NCBI GenBank assembly: GCA_020747015.1
Contig: JAGTJM010000005.1
Location: 372,001 to 436,000 of the forward strand
Direction of reading: 5' to 3'
Length of the DNA: 64,000 nucleotides
Origin: Pyrenochaeta sp. MPI-SDFR-AT-0127
Taxonomy: Eukaryota; Ascomycota; Dothideomycetes; Pleosporales; Cucurbitariaceae
The notes under the pieces were generated by a model, which was not told the DNA's origin, searched no databases, and saw only the letters and a list, made by a program, of their open reading frames with translations. A program made the translations under genes and the position numbers. This document shows positions 23,144 to 35,588 of the stretch, piece after piece. Each line of letters starts with the position of its first letter. Within the stretch, counting starts at the first letter, position 1.

Positions 23144-24599
23144 ATGGCACCCAAGAACAATATCCCAGCTTATGTGCTAGGCGTTGGCCTTACCAAGTTC
23201 ATCAAGCCTAGAAAGGAGCGAATGTATCCTGAAATGGGCTATGAAGCAGGAGTGAAGGCCATGCTTGATGCCCAGATAAACTACGATGATGTTGAGACGG
23301 GCGTTGCGTGCTATTGTTATGGAGATACGACAAGCGGGCAAAGAATCTTCTATCAGTTTGGCATGAGTTCGTATGTATCGGCCCCTTGCTTGCATCGAAG
23401 TTGAAAAGATGTAGCAATCACAAAATCTTGAGCTAATACAAAACAGAATCCCAATCTATAACACAAACAACGCCTGTGCCACAGGATCAACTGGCCTCCA
23501 TCTCGCCCGCACTCTCATCAAGAACGGAGCTATCGACTGCGCTCTTGTTATCGGCTTTGAGCAAATGCAACCCGGATCCATCAAATCTGCTTGGAGCGAC
23601 CGTCCATCTCCAATGGGCCTCTCCATGCGCATGATGGCCGACACGCGTGGCATTAGCAATTCACCACCCAACGCGCAGTACTTCGCCAACGCCGGTCTCG
23701 AGTATATGGAGAAGTACGGCGCAGAGGCACGCGACTTTGCCGAGATTGCGAGAATCAGCCATGAACATAGCCAGCGGAATCCTTACGCGCAGTTCAGGGA
23801 TGTGTATACACTGGAGCAGATTGAGAAGGCGCCCATGATCCACTACCCGTTGACGAAGCTGCAGTGTAGTCCAACGTCAGATGGTGCGGGAGCAGCGGTC
23901 ATCGTGTCCCAGAAATTTTTGGATGCGAGACCACACTTGAAGAGCCAGGCTATCCTCATTGCGGGCCAATCTCTCCTAACAGACTCGCCACAACTGTACT
24001 CAAAGTCATCCATGGACCTGGTCGGCTACGACATGACTAAGCGTGCCGCACAAGCTGCTTTGAAAGAAGCTGGCGTGAGTCCGAAGGACATTAAAGTCGC
24101 CGAGCTACATGACTGTTTCTCAGCAAACGAACTCATCCTTCTTGAAGGTCTTGGCTTCAGTGAGCCTGGAAAAGCACACATGATGGTGCGCAATGGCGAC
24201 ATCACCTATGGCGGCAAAGGTCCAATTGTCAACCCCTCAGGTGGTCTGATCAGTAAAGGCCACCCCCTGGGTGCGACAGGTCTCGCGCAGTGTGCAGAAT
24301 TGACATGGCAATTACGCGGCTGGGCAAACAACAGGCTTGCCGACGGCGCTGACGTGGCGCTGCAACATAATCTCGGCTTGGGCGGAGCAGTTGTGATTAA
24401 TGTCTACAAGAGGGCTGATGGAAAGAAGAGCGTGAAGATGAGTGACGAGGAGGTCAAGAAGGCAAGCCAGTTCGACTATAACCCGGCTGTGGAGGCACGA
24501 TATGTGACAAAGGAGGAAGGTGCCAAGGTCAGGAGCAAGACTGTGGCTAATGAGTATGCACTTGGTGACACGTTGGAGAAGATTCAAAGTCGATTGTAA
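23144..24599 (+). CDS. peroxisomal SCP-x/SCP2-type thiolase
   Basis: Exons 23144-23370 and 23447-24599 are joined by a 76-bp GTATGT..CAG intron splitting a Ser codon; product 459 residues. The N terminus has YVLGVGLTKF. The thiolase nucleophile Cys86 lies in NNACATGSTGL, the conserved HDCF in AELHDCFSANELILLEGLG, and the second catalytic loop is GGLISKGHPLGATG. This order and length fit the thiolase part of sterol carrier protein X, which cleaves branched-chain 3-oxoacyl-CoA. No SCP2 lipid-transfer domain follows; after the thiolase core there is a ~45-residue Lys-rich tail. It ends SRL, a variant type-1 peroxisomal targeting signal. Function in peroxisomal beta-oxidation is inferred from family and targeting signal. 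Confidence 0.94.
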
Positions 24600-24794
24600 T
24601 TTGAAGAAAAAGACATTTTCGTAGTTTAGCAGGTCATCATAACTGAGCCGAGTATATAGTTGTACAAAGAGTATTCAGTAAATGCATCACATGTTGCAAC
24701 AAGCATATTCCATGGCTGCCATCAGCGGATACAGGGAACCCTGGTTCACTCAGCGATTTCGACCGTTGGCGGCGTGACTTTGATCTGTTTCCAA

Positions 24795-25268
24795 TCAGCA
24801 TTCGTCTACGATATACCCACTACGAAGATCACATACCTTGTCAATATTCTCCTTAAGCCAATCATGTGCATCCTCAACGCTATCCCGCATGCTTTCTCCA
24901 AGCTCCTTCAACTTGTCCAGAAACCCTCTCTTTGACGCTTGAACATTCTCTTCACCACTGAGGCTGAATGTTCCGGCTTCGAATTCTGTACGGCGTTTGG
25001 ACCTCAGCTTGCTGCTTATTGCTTCAAGGCTTGGTCTTGAGCGAGGTACACTGCTTCGATCCCAACCTTTCTTGATGGCTCTAGGGAGAATGGGATTTAT
25101 CTGCAAGTCGTCGGGTCGATCGTCGATAGAGCCAGAGTGTGGAATTGACCGCACAAAGTTGCGAGGCAGATCGCGATTTATTACTCCAGATGATGAAATG
25201 CCAGGGAGCGGATGAGCCGTCGTGATGATGGCGAATGCAAAGAGAAGAATGAATGTAGGGATATTCAT
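24795..25268 (-). CDS. small secreted protein with Kex2-like sites
   Basis: A single exon of 157 residues from the ATG at 25268. The upstream continuation of the frame is unlikely, because the ATG starts a typical signal peptide (MNIPTFILLFAFAIITTAHP) with a small-residue cleavage region. The mature part has dibasic sites, SKRR (about residue 91) and ASKR (about 110), that Kex2 would cut. Cutting at the second would release a ~45-residue peptide beginning GFLDKLKELGESMRD, likely an amphipathic helix, ending in a two-cysteine tail (VCDLRS..DEC). No family is recognised. It could be a processed secreted peptide, an effector candidate or a cell-wall protein. Tandem copies of TCGAGACG lie just upstream of the ATG. 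Confidence 0.72.
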   Translation of the reverse strand: MNIPTFILLFAFAIITTAHPLPGISSSGVINRDLPRNFVRSIPHSGSIDDRPDDLQINPILPRAIKKGWDRSSVPRSRPSLEAISSKLRSKRRTEFEAGTFSLSGEENVQASKRGFLDKLKELGESMRDSVEDAHDWLKENIDKVCDLRSGYIVDEC

Positions 25269-25282
25269 AGTGGCGGAATGGT

Positions 25283-25300
25283 TCGAGACGTCGAGACGTC
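25283..25300. repeat. short tandem repeat TCGAGACG
   Basis: Two full copies plus two bases of TCGAGACG, creating two GACGTC palindromes, 15-32 bp upstream of the small secreted protein's ATG. Confidence 0.8.
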
Positions 25301-26727
25301 GTGATATCGAAGATAGATAAAGAATGGCAGGTGTTACCGGCGCAGCCAGGTACCAGGGAGTGCAGATGAGCGGGCTAGATATCTTTCTTATATCCAAGTC
25401 GTCAACGAAGCCGATTTTATTGAATTGTTTCAATCATACATGCGTTCGCGCTAAGCTTCCACATTCAGCCTTGCACAGCGTGCTCTACCAGCGACAAATG
25501 GAATTGTATGGTTGGGAGTGCATCACGGCAACGACAACGTGAAGGAAAATCATGAGATTAACTGTGCCACCCTCATGTTCTCTATCCCTAGTATTAAATC
25601 GGCGTTGACGAAGCTTCGCGCCCAATCATTGTGACGCTATCCCGAAGGATGTTATGCGACGTGAATAGCCGCCCACATCGCGAACCGCCGTGTTTCAGCT
25701 TGCTTTGGCCCAGCAGCAATACCCCTCATTCTGATTACTTTTTGTTCTTATTGCAAGGTAGACTGCAGCTTTGTAGGCTAAAATGAGCAAAACATGTCGG
25801 ATGTAAATTAATCTGCAGTCTCGTAAAACCGGTGATGATTGGATAAGCTAATTGGAAAGAGTATCACCAAGACAGTACATCGACTTCCTAGATCTTCCAC
25901 TTTTATGACATTTCATCGAACGCAAATTTTCAACAATCGCGGTCGTAAAATATTGTGTTCCAAACGAGGAGTTACTTGAAGATGGCAATATCTCGCAGTG
26001 AAGCAACAGAAAAACTACCACATTACCATCATCCCAAAAACTACCACGAACATTACGTGACCTCACATGCAAATAAATGCTCGGCTACAACTTACGCATC
26101 TGGCCAGACGAGCAAGTTTCAATCTCGCAAGAGCTCAACAACGCCCAGCGCGACATCTCGCTGGGGCTGTAGGATCAGAATGCACCAAGTGGTTTCTCAT
26201 GCTGTATACACAATATGAGTATGATTGAAGCAGGACTTCAGATGTATCAGCCTCTCCATGGGCACGATGTAAAGACTACAAGGGATCCAATGAAGAGATG
26301 CATTGCGGACGAATCTTCATCCTTACACCATGACCTCATTATTTCCAAATCTTCGAGTGAAGTATATGTCAAATCAATATACAAAAAAAGATGTTCATAT
26401 TAGATGACGCCATGGCACAATCACATTTTAAAAGTCACGGTGAATAGAATGATGAGCACGTCTCAAGTCAGGTATATGTGTTGATGAGTATGTATTAATA
26501 CTACAATTGATATAAAAGCTTTAAACAATGCAGGAACCATAGTAGATAGGGTATGCGCCGGCCATGCAAATCTCCATGAAAATTTAGAATGAAGATGGAA
26601 GCGGTTCGAACATGTACGAAAGACAATTAATATTGGGAAAGGGGTATCATGGGTATTGAGGAGAAAACGCTAGAACGCAGCAGCAGGATAACAAAAGAAC
26701 AATCGTGGCGTAGGTGAACATTGCTGG
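25301..26727. other. intergenic region without a supported gene
   Basis: About 1.4 kb, AT-rich toward the right. Short ORFs only. The right end is the 3' untranslated region of the zinc-finger gene. Confidence 0.55.
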
Positions 26728-29670
26728 TTAGAAGCCATTAAGTCTGAGATAACGGGGGTCGTAGTCATAATCCTCCTCGTTGTCGCTCTGCGGTGTACGG
26801 AGAAGTGCAGGGTCAATAGTCGGCGACATAGCATTGAACTGGTTGTCCCGGTAGGCGAATCCATCGCGAAGAGACGGAGAGGGGGAAAACGCGCCATAAC
26901 GACGGAGAGCATCAGTCGCGGCCTGAGACGAGGAAGACATCCGACGGTAGACATTAGAAGGAGTAAATGGACTAAGCAACATCTGGTTCGCAGGGTCGGA
27001 CACTGAAGAATGGCCTGTCTGCGTCGATGTGAGGTATTGTGATGATGAGGTATCGAAGCCTTGGCTGCTTGGCTGCGTGCTCATTCCAGTCAAGCCATAC
27101 TGGTCGATACTAGCTGTTGGTGAGGCTTGATTGCGCATTGGCGTGGTGTACAGCGCGTCGATGTCTTGCGTAGGGAATTGTGGGACGGCCAATATAGGAT
27201 TCAATGGGGCGGCATTGTGAATTTGCTGCACTTGATTTTGTAGGTAGTTGCTGATGATGTTCACCACAGTCGCAGCCTCTTGGGCTGTAGCCCGTAGTTG
27301 CTCATGAGTAAGATTCTGAGGAGCATCGACAAGGGCTCTCAAATACTGCGTGGAAGCCCCTTGAAGAGTCCTGAGGTACTGTTCCTGGTTGTCCCTTTCC
27401 ATTCCTTGTGCGGGTGCCTGTGAACCGGTGGAGCTCAGTCCCGAAATGCGTCTGGAAAGTGCCGCAGCGCGTGTGTCATTGGAACGGAGAGGAGGTGGAG
27501 CAACGACATCTTGGAGTACATGAATCAAGGCGGCTTGGTAGATGGGCGAATGCGAAGCAACACCCACGGGGTTGGTGCGCCCTCGGAAGTCATTTCGATG
27601 GTGTTGCTGCTGGTCTAAAAAAGAAGAGGCTCGCGTTAAGCGGCATTGTGCAACCACCGAATCTGGGAGCCATCCAGAATCATCACAATCTGCCGGTATA
27701 TATTCAGTTTACTGTAAATGGTAGATGAAACAGAGACACATACAAGGGCTAGGCACTCTCGTAGCCTCCGGATACCGGGCAAGATAAAGTCGTGCCCAGG
27801 GCACACGGATGTCGCGTCTAGACTGAGCTTGATGCTTGCAAGTATTTGCAGCATCGTGGTTGGCAAAGGTTGCCCGGTCTAAGAAATCCATCTTGCACCG
27901 TGAACACTGCTTGACAAAGTCAAAGTCCCGGTGACCGATGACGCGGTTGAGATGACTTCGGACTTGCGCCATGACCGTTTCACGACATCCCTGACAGGGT
28001 GGAAAGGTTGGTGATTGTGGCGTGCGGTGCATCATATAATGCTTGTGTTCTGGACAATCTACTTCCCGAAACTCTGACTTCTTCGACTTTGTACCTTTGA
28101 TTATCTTGGCATTGTTTCCAGGACCGTTGGGTTGAGACGCTCTGCGTCCAATGGGCTTTGAGCCGTTGTTTGCTGGTAGACCAGCTCTGGCACCGAGACC
28201 AGAGGTTGAAATTCCGTGCTCGTGACCGCGAGATGCTGATTGATGGCCGTGCGAGGGTCGGCACCTACTCGCACTATAAGCTGTGCTTGCTTCGCTCGCG
28301 GTATCGATTGCGCCCGAATCGATGGCATGTATCACAGCATATAAATCCTCAACGACTTTTGCGTAAACAGGGTATGCGTCAGAGCTAGAGAGGGTGAGAT
28401 CGTGATGAGGCAGCGAATAAGGTGAAACATACTGCTCGTTACGTAATTGTTCTAATAAACGTTCCCAGCGCGCAAAGGTAATGTCACAAAGCCGCGAGTA
28501 TGTGTCGAGATCAAGAATTGCGTGCAAACTGGCGAAAACGACCCGAGCAGCGCGGGGCAGCTCTTCTACTTCAATAGAAGTGACCTCTTGTTGTAACTTT
28601 TGACGTGCGTCGTGGCCGAGGTTACCTTCACGTAGTGAAATCTGAGGTGGTGTGGGTAACCATTGCCCAACGTCAAAAACGAGACTGGACGCAACAGTCG
28701 AGCTCCCATGTGTGTAGCTGGTTGATGGCCCGCGATTGGCGCTCGTCAAAGGTTGAGGAGGGACTGAATGCCACTGCGCACTACTGACATCAAGACTTGA
28801 AGGCAGAGCAGTATGAAAGGCGACCAAGGGTGACATGGATGACTGCGCCTCGGGATTCGGTCTGCTTTGTATGAGTACAGGGTTCGACCGGGAGTGGTAA
28901 CTCGGCACTGCCCCATCCTGGGCCGTTTGCGACGTCGTGAGCTCCCGCTCATGGCCTTGTCTCCTCTGCACTGGCTCAGGATGCAGCCCGGGATGATGCT
29001 TGCGAGCATGTTTGAGCCTAGCATCTTGTCGTGCGAAGACTCGGTAGCACCCATCAGCTTCACAAGTGTATGGACCTCCCTTTGTCCCCGTGTGCTTTTG
29101 TCGAACATGTCTTTTGAGGTTTCCGCGTCGATAGACACCTGTAAACTCTACACCGCATTGTCCACAGTAGATATTGGGGCTTTCAAAGTATTTACTCGTC
29201 GATACCGTTGAGGGGGCGGTCGCGCTCGAAGCTGCTGCCCATGGTCGGGGTAGTGGCGGGCTCGGTGGAGAGGAGTAGGTGGTGGCAGTGGAGCTATCAT
29301 ATGTGGGAAGGCAAAGCCTGGACTCGATTGAAGCTATGCTTTCTTCTAGGCCATGTGGATGATAACCCCGGGGTGCGTGCGAAGCATGATCGTCGATGTC
29401 GTCTGGGAGGGCGGTGGGCCCTTCAGTATGCCGACACGCAGGGGCTTGATCATACCCAAGCTACGAAAAGTCAGTGATGTATTTGGTCAAGCTCTAGGTG
29501 ATAGCTACCCGAGTGTTGAATCGTGACCACGGGCCCGAGTGCGGGTCATCTGGAGTGGCAGCGATGTGTTGTGCGCTGGTGTTGGTGGAAGATAACTGGC
29601 TGCTAGATGGTAGGGGAAGGCTCATAGCGCTATCGAAGCGGCTATCGCCGTAATTCGTCGGCGCAGACAT
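26728..29670 (-). CDS. C2H2 zinc-finger protein
   Basis: Three exons, 29670-29509, 29460-27744 and 27614-26728, with introns of 48 bp (GTAGCT..TAG) and 129 bp (GTATGT..TAG), give 921 residues. Much of exon 2 upstream of 28971 lacks an ATG but is open and joins in frame to exon 1, which begins MSAPTNYGDSRFDSAM. Two fingers lie at about 153-177 (YCGQCGVEF...RHVRQKH, with three extra residues in the loop) and 187-209 (CEADGCYRVFARQDARLKH). Further on, CPEHKHYMMH and CSRCKMDFLDRATFANHD form a Cys/His-rich region that may be degenerate fingers. The last third is Gln/Ser-rich, like an activation domain, ending in an acidic EEDYDYD motif. Probably a fungal nuclear DNA-binding regulator. Targets unknown. 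Confidence 0.88.
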
Positions 29671-31090
29671 GCCTTCAAGCTGGATTGTCTAGCGATGGGA
29701 AGTGCTGCTATGTAGGGTCCGGCGGGGTCACAAGTGACGACCCGGTTGCTGTCGGTGGCGGAAAGCACTTGTTAGGTGTAAGCTGGCCAGAGTATGTGGT
29801 AATCGACGAGCATCATCTGGGAGGAAGGGAGGAAAAGAATCAAGGAGAGCGGAGTTAGGGGAGCTCGAATATAGGCGTGCGACATGCACGGAGCGAGCAC
29901 GCGCAGCGACGGCCTTGATGATATGCCTCCGCGCAAATGTGCATGTGTGCAATTGGCACTTGGCCGTATACGAGTATGCATCGCCTGCTACTCCACGATC
30001 GGGGGAGTGGCTGACTTGCCGGATGGAATTTGATGGCACCGGGGAAGCTGTTGTAAGGCCAGACTAGCGTGGTGGTCGCTGTTTTGGTAAGAAGCTTGGG
30101 CCAATATCCAGGATGACCCTCGAAAGTGAAGCACCCATCCCTGGTTGCGGTATTATGGTTCCCGCGGATAGCGGCAAAAGATGTATGCATTTGTGCAAAG
30201 TGGATTGACAGTCCGACAGCTAGACAGCAGTGTCTCCGTCCCGACACACCAGCCACTCCGAGATCACAAACGCGTCGAGGCGTTGCGCGAGGCAGTCCCA
30301 GGCATCAACATGGCTCTGCCCCACCTGACGTCACCTGCCTCTGTCCAGCCAGCCGAACATGTTGCAATGAGTGGTGTCCAGCAGAATCGAGCCGACCATG
30401 TACGATACCGATGGTTCATGGCAGCGCGGAGAAGGCTCGGGCGACCGTCGACAGGCTGGGGCGTTTCATGTCGCGAGTCCATCCATCCGCGTGTACCGTG
30501 CGCTAGAGCCAGGCAAGAAGGCAACTGCTGAGGCAGACCGGGGCGCAGCGGTGGACGGTGGCAAAACAGCATCTTACGCAACGCGAGACGTTTCCTGTTG
30601 TTTATTGTTATTATCGGCACCCTGTTACTAGCTCCTTGTGCTCTCTTACAAATGTATCGGGCCCTCCCTCGTCGCGTTTCCCTCCAGCAGTATCTCTGCT
30701 TTGCGTGCATCCTGATAAAAGAAAAGAAGCTGCGTCATGTGGAAGAGACCTGAAGTAAGGCGCGTATCGTCGAGCGTGTGGTTTTAGGACGCCTTCTGTG
30801 CAAGTGTGGTGCAATCAGTCAAAGCACATTGATCCCATCGTGCGGGGTATGACGTCCTGGTAAACAAGCTGGCGGGGCATCAAAGGGCGACAACAATTAG
30901 TGAATATGCGCGCTTCTGGGTCAGCTGGTGATGGTGAATGTTTTGTTGAACTCCTTGGCTGCAGGCGTTGCGTGGCACGAGTAGATGCGCGTTCCTGGCT
31001 ACGGGTTGCTGCGCCGTCCACTCCCTACTCATCCCCTGCAAGCTGCACGATTCACGAGAGTTGCGGTATGACTGTGTGTATAGTGCGCAG
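29671..31090. other. upstream region of the zinc-finger gene
   Basis: About 1.4 kb between divergent-side of the zinc-finger gene and the 3' end of the glyoxalase gene. ORFs of up to 148 codons overlap on both strands without recognisable domains. Probably a long promoter and leader. Confidence 0.5.
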
Positions 31091-32127
31091 CTATAGCTTG
31101 CCCTTCGACTCACCACGTCCCGTCAGAACCAAGTGCCATTTGACTCCACACATGTCGAGCCATCCATTCCCACACGCGCCCGCTTTCCTCGCCCTGCCCA
31201 GAATGGCCTCGAGCTTATCTTGGCTATTCACACCAATCGTGATCGACACAAGGCCCTCGGTTTGCCCTTCTCTTCCTGGTACGAACCCTAATTTTGCATT
31301 GGTAAACGCCAGCAAGTCCCGGCTACGTGCGACGCCGAACAGCTCTTCCCACTGCCGCGACCCTGCCTCGTGATCGAAATCCCCAGGCTGCAGTCGCAAC
31401 ACACAGCCCTCAAGCGTGAGGTGTTCGGAACGCTTCATGCCAGGGTAGTAGGCTTGATAGTCAGAGCCGCAGGCATGCCAGGGCGAGAAGCGAGATTTCA
31501 GAGGGGTGGGGTTGTTTGGACCAGGCGCATGGGAGTCGAGTTCAGGCATCATGCCGCCTGTTATTGTCAAGATCTAAGTTGTGCATTGTGAAGACGTGCT
31601 GAGTGTGACGTACCCTTGATGCCCTTGGGATGGTACTGCACGCACACTGCGTCGTCGTGCTCGTGGCCAAATATGACCTTTGCCAGCCCTGCTGCCTCAA
31701 TGTACTCGCGACGCTTCTTCGCATCCTCGGTCTGCATGATGATCATGTACCCGCCGTCGCCTCGCTTCTCAAGCAGCCGGCCAGCCGTTGTATTGGGTCT
31801 GAAGGGCGAGACCACTTCGATGACGTCGCCGCCAACGGGCACTGCATTCTTTCAGTAATTTGAGCTCGGTATGTTAAAAGGGTGCACCAACCAAGGAAGT
31901 TTTTCAAGCCCCATTGACCAACAGCAGGATCTTCGTAGATGACCTCAGTACCTAGAACATGCGTCTATCTTAACAGTTAGTCCTGCTAGGGTCTTGGAAA
32001 TCATCCAGTCGCATACAAGCAGCTGCTTCGACCGTTCGAGATCTTTCGTCACCAAAGCGATCTGACGCAGTCGCGTTGGTGCAGGCGCAGCATTCGACTT
32101 TGGTCCAGTATTCTTTGCGCCAGACAT
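31091..32127 (-). CDS. glyoxalase-fold (VOC superfamily) protein
   Basis: Four exons give 292 residues: 32127-32017, 31964-31892, 31841-31614 and 31557-31091, all joined in phase by introns of 50-56 bp. The first acceptor is the TAG directly after a CTAAC branch site; this choice yields THVLGTEVIYEDPAVGQWGL, whereas the next AG would break the frame. Earlier residues RLRQIALVTKDLERS and later VPVGGDVIEVVSP and TTAGRLLEKRGDGGYMIIMQ form one VOC module. The second half (EHLTLEGCVLRL, GLVSITIGV) looks like a second, more divergent module. VOC proteins are metal-dependent lyases, dioxygenases or resistance proteins. The substrate here is unknown. No targeting signal is apparent, so a cytosolic location is likely. 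Confidence 0.82.
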
Positions 32128-33838
32128 ATTGACTAGGGGTCAATTGGGCCCATAGGTGTGCAAACGGGGGCTACCCGGCGTTTTGTAGGCAGCTTACTCG
32201 AGCTGTGCGGAGAGCTCCTCGGTTTCTCGCACTTCCCCGCATGGGTACCGGCATTGAGTCTCTATCCTGTAAATCTGTGCAGTAAGTACGAATTGTAGAG
32301 TTAGCAGGGATCAAAATAACGATCTATTGGACTCTGCGTGCTGCCATGGGCATCCGTATGCATTGTGAGTAATGAGGAGATGAGGAAATGATGTTGTGAG
32401 GCCTGTGATGATGTTTGGACACGGCTGTTCATCTCGGTACTTGAGCACCACACGTGATATTGTCCCCTTAACTTGCCAGATGCTTACGTGAACTTCCACA
32501 TATCACTGCCAAACATGAATCCCATCGTTGGCTATAATACCATACTGCGACAGGGTCGTTGTTTAAGGCAAAATACCCTCATAATCTATATCCCGATCGT
32601 TTGCCGTGCATCATCCTTCAGCTTCACCTTCGAGCCTTTGATTTTTCGTTATTTGCGGAATTTATGTCAATGTAAGAGCTTCATTTCCTTGTTTGCTTCC
32701 GTTTCTCAAAGAGCTGGCTGAGCGCTAGGACACCCTTTGTCCTCACGAAGCCTTTATTGATCCACTGCCTAAGCAACATAGATTTACATATCCCAGGTCA
32801 TACCTACTTCTCACAATTTCTCACCCCCAGTAAGAATTTCAATGAGTGAGCATGAATCGTGCAGCGTGTTTTGGTTTCTCCCCAAGTCTGCGAGTAACCT
32901 GGGCGTAGGATAATGGCAATTTGTCTGTCTACATTAGTCAGAGCACCCAAATGTACCTAAGCTAAAGCCCAATTAAAGAATACTGCTATCAGTGCATAGG
33001 GTTTAATGTAGGTCGATCAAATAACAAACTCAAACTTTTTTAAAACTAACGTCTCGTTGGCACTTTGCCAGATAGTTGGCTTGGTCGCCAGTAGTTGCAC
33101 GAATTTGGCACTTCACAGTAGAACCAGTTTAAGAGTTAGTGTCGAAGATATCATTCGTGCACTGAAGCTTCAAGTCTTCTGCCCGTGCCTGCTAAGCCTC
33201 CAGCAGAATGGAAGAGTTGCTGTCTATCTCCCTCAACGTGCTGCAACATTGCCACTCTGTGCCCTCTGGATTCCGAAAGCCTCACTGTCAGGGAGCGCGA
33301 ATAGATACTATCTTACAAGAATATGTTGTATGCTTGGATCGCGATAGATCCTATCAGTTATATGCTCTCTCTCTACTGTCTTCTCTGTATCTGTTGGGGG
33401 CTATACGCAACCGCGAACACACCATGACCTCTACATTATGGCAGCGACATGATTCACGTTCTGAAACGGAACAAACACAAGATATATCAATCACCCCAAT
33501 CTGGACTATCATGCAGCCTTTCACAGCCCTGCGCTCCCTCCGTGTGCAAGTGCCCTCCGCTTCACCTCGTGCTCGGACCCTTGGTCGCTTCCCGATGTGT
33601 TCAAAACGGCAGTCACCTCTGCACTCTACGTTCCGCATTCTACAACTGCCACTCAACCTAGCTCTTCAAAGTGAACCGTCTGCATCTTCAGCCGTCGCTC
33701 AGTCGCCGTGCTTTCCTTGACCCCCTTCTTCTCAAGTGACCGTCCTCTATCTCTCGTCTATTCCATGTAAGATTGGTATCCTGGTTGCACTTTCCGCACA
33801 CTGTACCAAATTGATACAAAATTAGCTACACTGCTAGG
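32128..33838. other. intergenic region without a supported gene
   Basis: About 1.7 kb. An ATG-started frame at 33208-33720 has no recognisable content and is likely leader DNA of the J-domain gene. The 5' half should hold the promoter of the glyoxalase gene. Confidence 0.5.
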
Positions 33839-34630
33839 ATGTCGAGCCATTTGGATGTGTCTTTCCTTTCTGTCACGTCTACTACAGTTCTTCCTGGAAA
33901 CAACAGCAACGACATCAGCAATGGCATAACTACAACTTCGAGGCCATATACCCGCTCTCAAGCGGCCAAATCTTCGCCCGGCTATGGCATCTCAGTGCCT
34001 CGGCTCCGATCATCAGCTCCTCTACTAAAAAAGCACGGTCGCAAGTCGGAATTCACCATCTTCGTCGACCCCGTCACCGAGAGCAACTCTTCAGAGCCAG
34101 AATCCAAGAGGCCAAGAACAAACTCACGGCTGCCTCTTGCTGCTAGAAGCAGTTCTGCAAATAGTAGCCCGGCACCATCTCCTCGATCACCCGACACACC
34201 CTTCGCTCGCAGAACCATCGATCCATGGTGGGAGGATTCCGAGAACTACGACCCAAGGCCTTTCATAACACCACCACCTACCCCATTTCGACGATCATCC
34301 AATTATTCACCGCTCTCGGACTCGCCATCCCCGAGTACACCACGCGCCACTCGCCTTCGTGGAGTGAAAAGGTCTAGTCCACTGCCTACTCCACGAAGCA
34401 TGACATTGTACCATTCGTTAGGGCTAGAGAACTGGAGGGCCAGCACGGAGGAAGTCAGATTGGCCTGGAGGAAGGTGGCTCTTGAAAATCATCCAGACAA
34501 GGTTGTTGAGAAGGACAAAGAGGCTGCTACGATGAAGATGCAGCAATTAAACGCTGCTAGGGACATGTTGTCAGATAGAAAGCGCCGTTGTCGGTACCAC
34601 GTGGATGGGAAGCTGCCCTGGGCTGCGTGA
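33839..34630 (+). CDS. J-domain (DnaJ-like) protein with a disordered N-terminal region
   Basis: A single exon of 263 residues. The first ~180 residues are Ser/Pro/Arg-rich and disordered, with several Ser-Pro and Thr-Pro sites (SPAPSPRSPDTPF, ITPPPTPF, SPLPTPRS) that suit proline-directed kinases. A compact J domain ends the protein: LYHSLGLENWRASTEEVRL, then the HPD tripeptide at about 218-220, then a helix MKMQQLNAARDMLSD. The J domain stimulates Hsp70 ATPase. No Gly/Phe or zinc region is present, making it a class C co-chaperone. Its client or partner is unknown. The C-terminal J domain placement is less common than N-terminal. Confidence 0.88.
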   Translation: MSSHLDVSFLSVTSTTVLPGNNSNDISNGITTTSRPYTRSQAAKSSPGYGISVPRLRSSAPLLKKHGRKSEFTIFVDPVTESNSSEPESKRPRTNSRLPLAARSSSANSSPAPSPRSPDTPFARRTIDPWWEDSENYDPRPFITPPPTPFRRSSNYSPLSDSPSPSTPRATRLRGVKRSSPLPTPRSMTLYHSLGLENWRASTEEVRLAWRKVALENHPDKVVEKDKEAATMKMQQLNAARDMLSDRKRRCRYHVDGKLPWAA

Positions 34631-35588
34631 AGGCCGACAACCGTCACCCTTTTGACTGCTTTCAGAGCTTGGATCGGTTGTTGTCGCACTGTTAGTGATT
34701 GGACGATGATAAAAGCATGTTGGCTGTAAAAATGGCTGGTCATTTGAAGGAGTGTTTGATCAGCACCCACCTATTGGCGGTTATCACATGCTTCAAACTC
34801 CATCCGCACCAGGAACTTGCTTGCCTGTAATGCCTATGTCAAAATAAATAGTATGAAATTGATATTGTTTTCGTCAAAATGTCACACTTAAAATCGAAAC
34901 TAAATCTCTGACATTCTGTCATTGACAAGGACCACGTAGAATGATAGAGCTAGGATACGCTGCCCGAGGTCATTTAGATAGCGGATATCGTCATCTTGCA
35001 TGAACTTGTGCGAAGAAGATGATATACGCAGACGAGCAACCTTTTGAAGCATACCATGATCATGCAAGTTGGGCAATTATCGTGCATTAGGATTTTCAGT
35101 CGGCTTGATTTGTTGCCAGAATTACAATCATTCAGAGCAGAAATCTGGTGGCCATGGTTGTGCTCCACCTTACACTAGTCATGCACTTCGCCTACAGGTG
35201 ACCATGTGTAACAAAGTGGCACATTTGTCTGTAGCCGTCATTCTATTTTTCTATTGGTGAACTTCCTGAAGCGCACCAGAAGTTGTGGAAATGAGGAACC
35301 TCACCGTAGCTGACCAATTTCCTAAAGTTCAAAAAGCCGATGTTGAGTGACCGAGTACCCGCATACGCGCCGCTGACTCGGCCGACAATTGCCTCAGCAC
35401 TGATTTGAAATTGTCGAACTGTCCATACATCTTATAAACTTTTGAGTCCTCTTTTAACGTACTTTGACATTGTCATACATTCAGAATCTTCAACTGGCAT
35501 CAATTCTTCACCCTCAAAATTCACTTCAACCAAATCGCTGCTCGCTCCGACTCAGATTGCCCTCAACGAAACTCCCAAATATACTAAA
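34631..35588. other. intergenic region
   Basis: About 950 bp. No supported gene. The frame of the next gene is open back to 35442, but only through non-ATG codons. Confidence 0.55.

Noticed and set aside
26601..26620. GGTTCGAAC-like tRNA B box
   Set aside because: No matching A box or cloverleaf could be formed around it, and similar strings elsewhere lie in coding DNA.
31951..31952. Acceptor TAG at 31952 for the first glyoxalase intron
   Set aside because: It breaks the frame. The TAG one step upstream (exon starting at 31964) restores the family sequence THVLGTEVIYED in phase.
33208..33720. 170-codon ORF before the J-domain gene
   Set aside because: No recognisable content; best explained as leader or promoter DNA.
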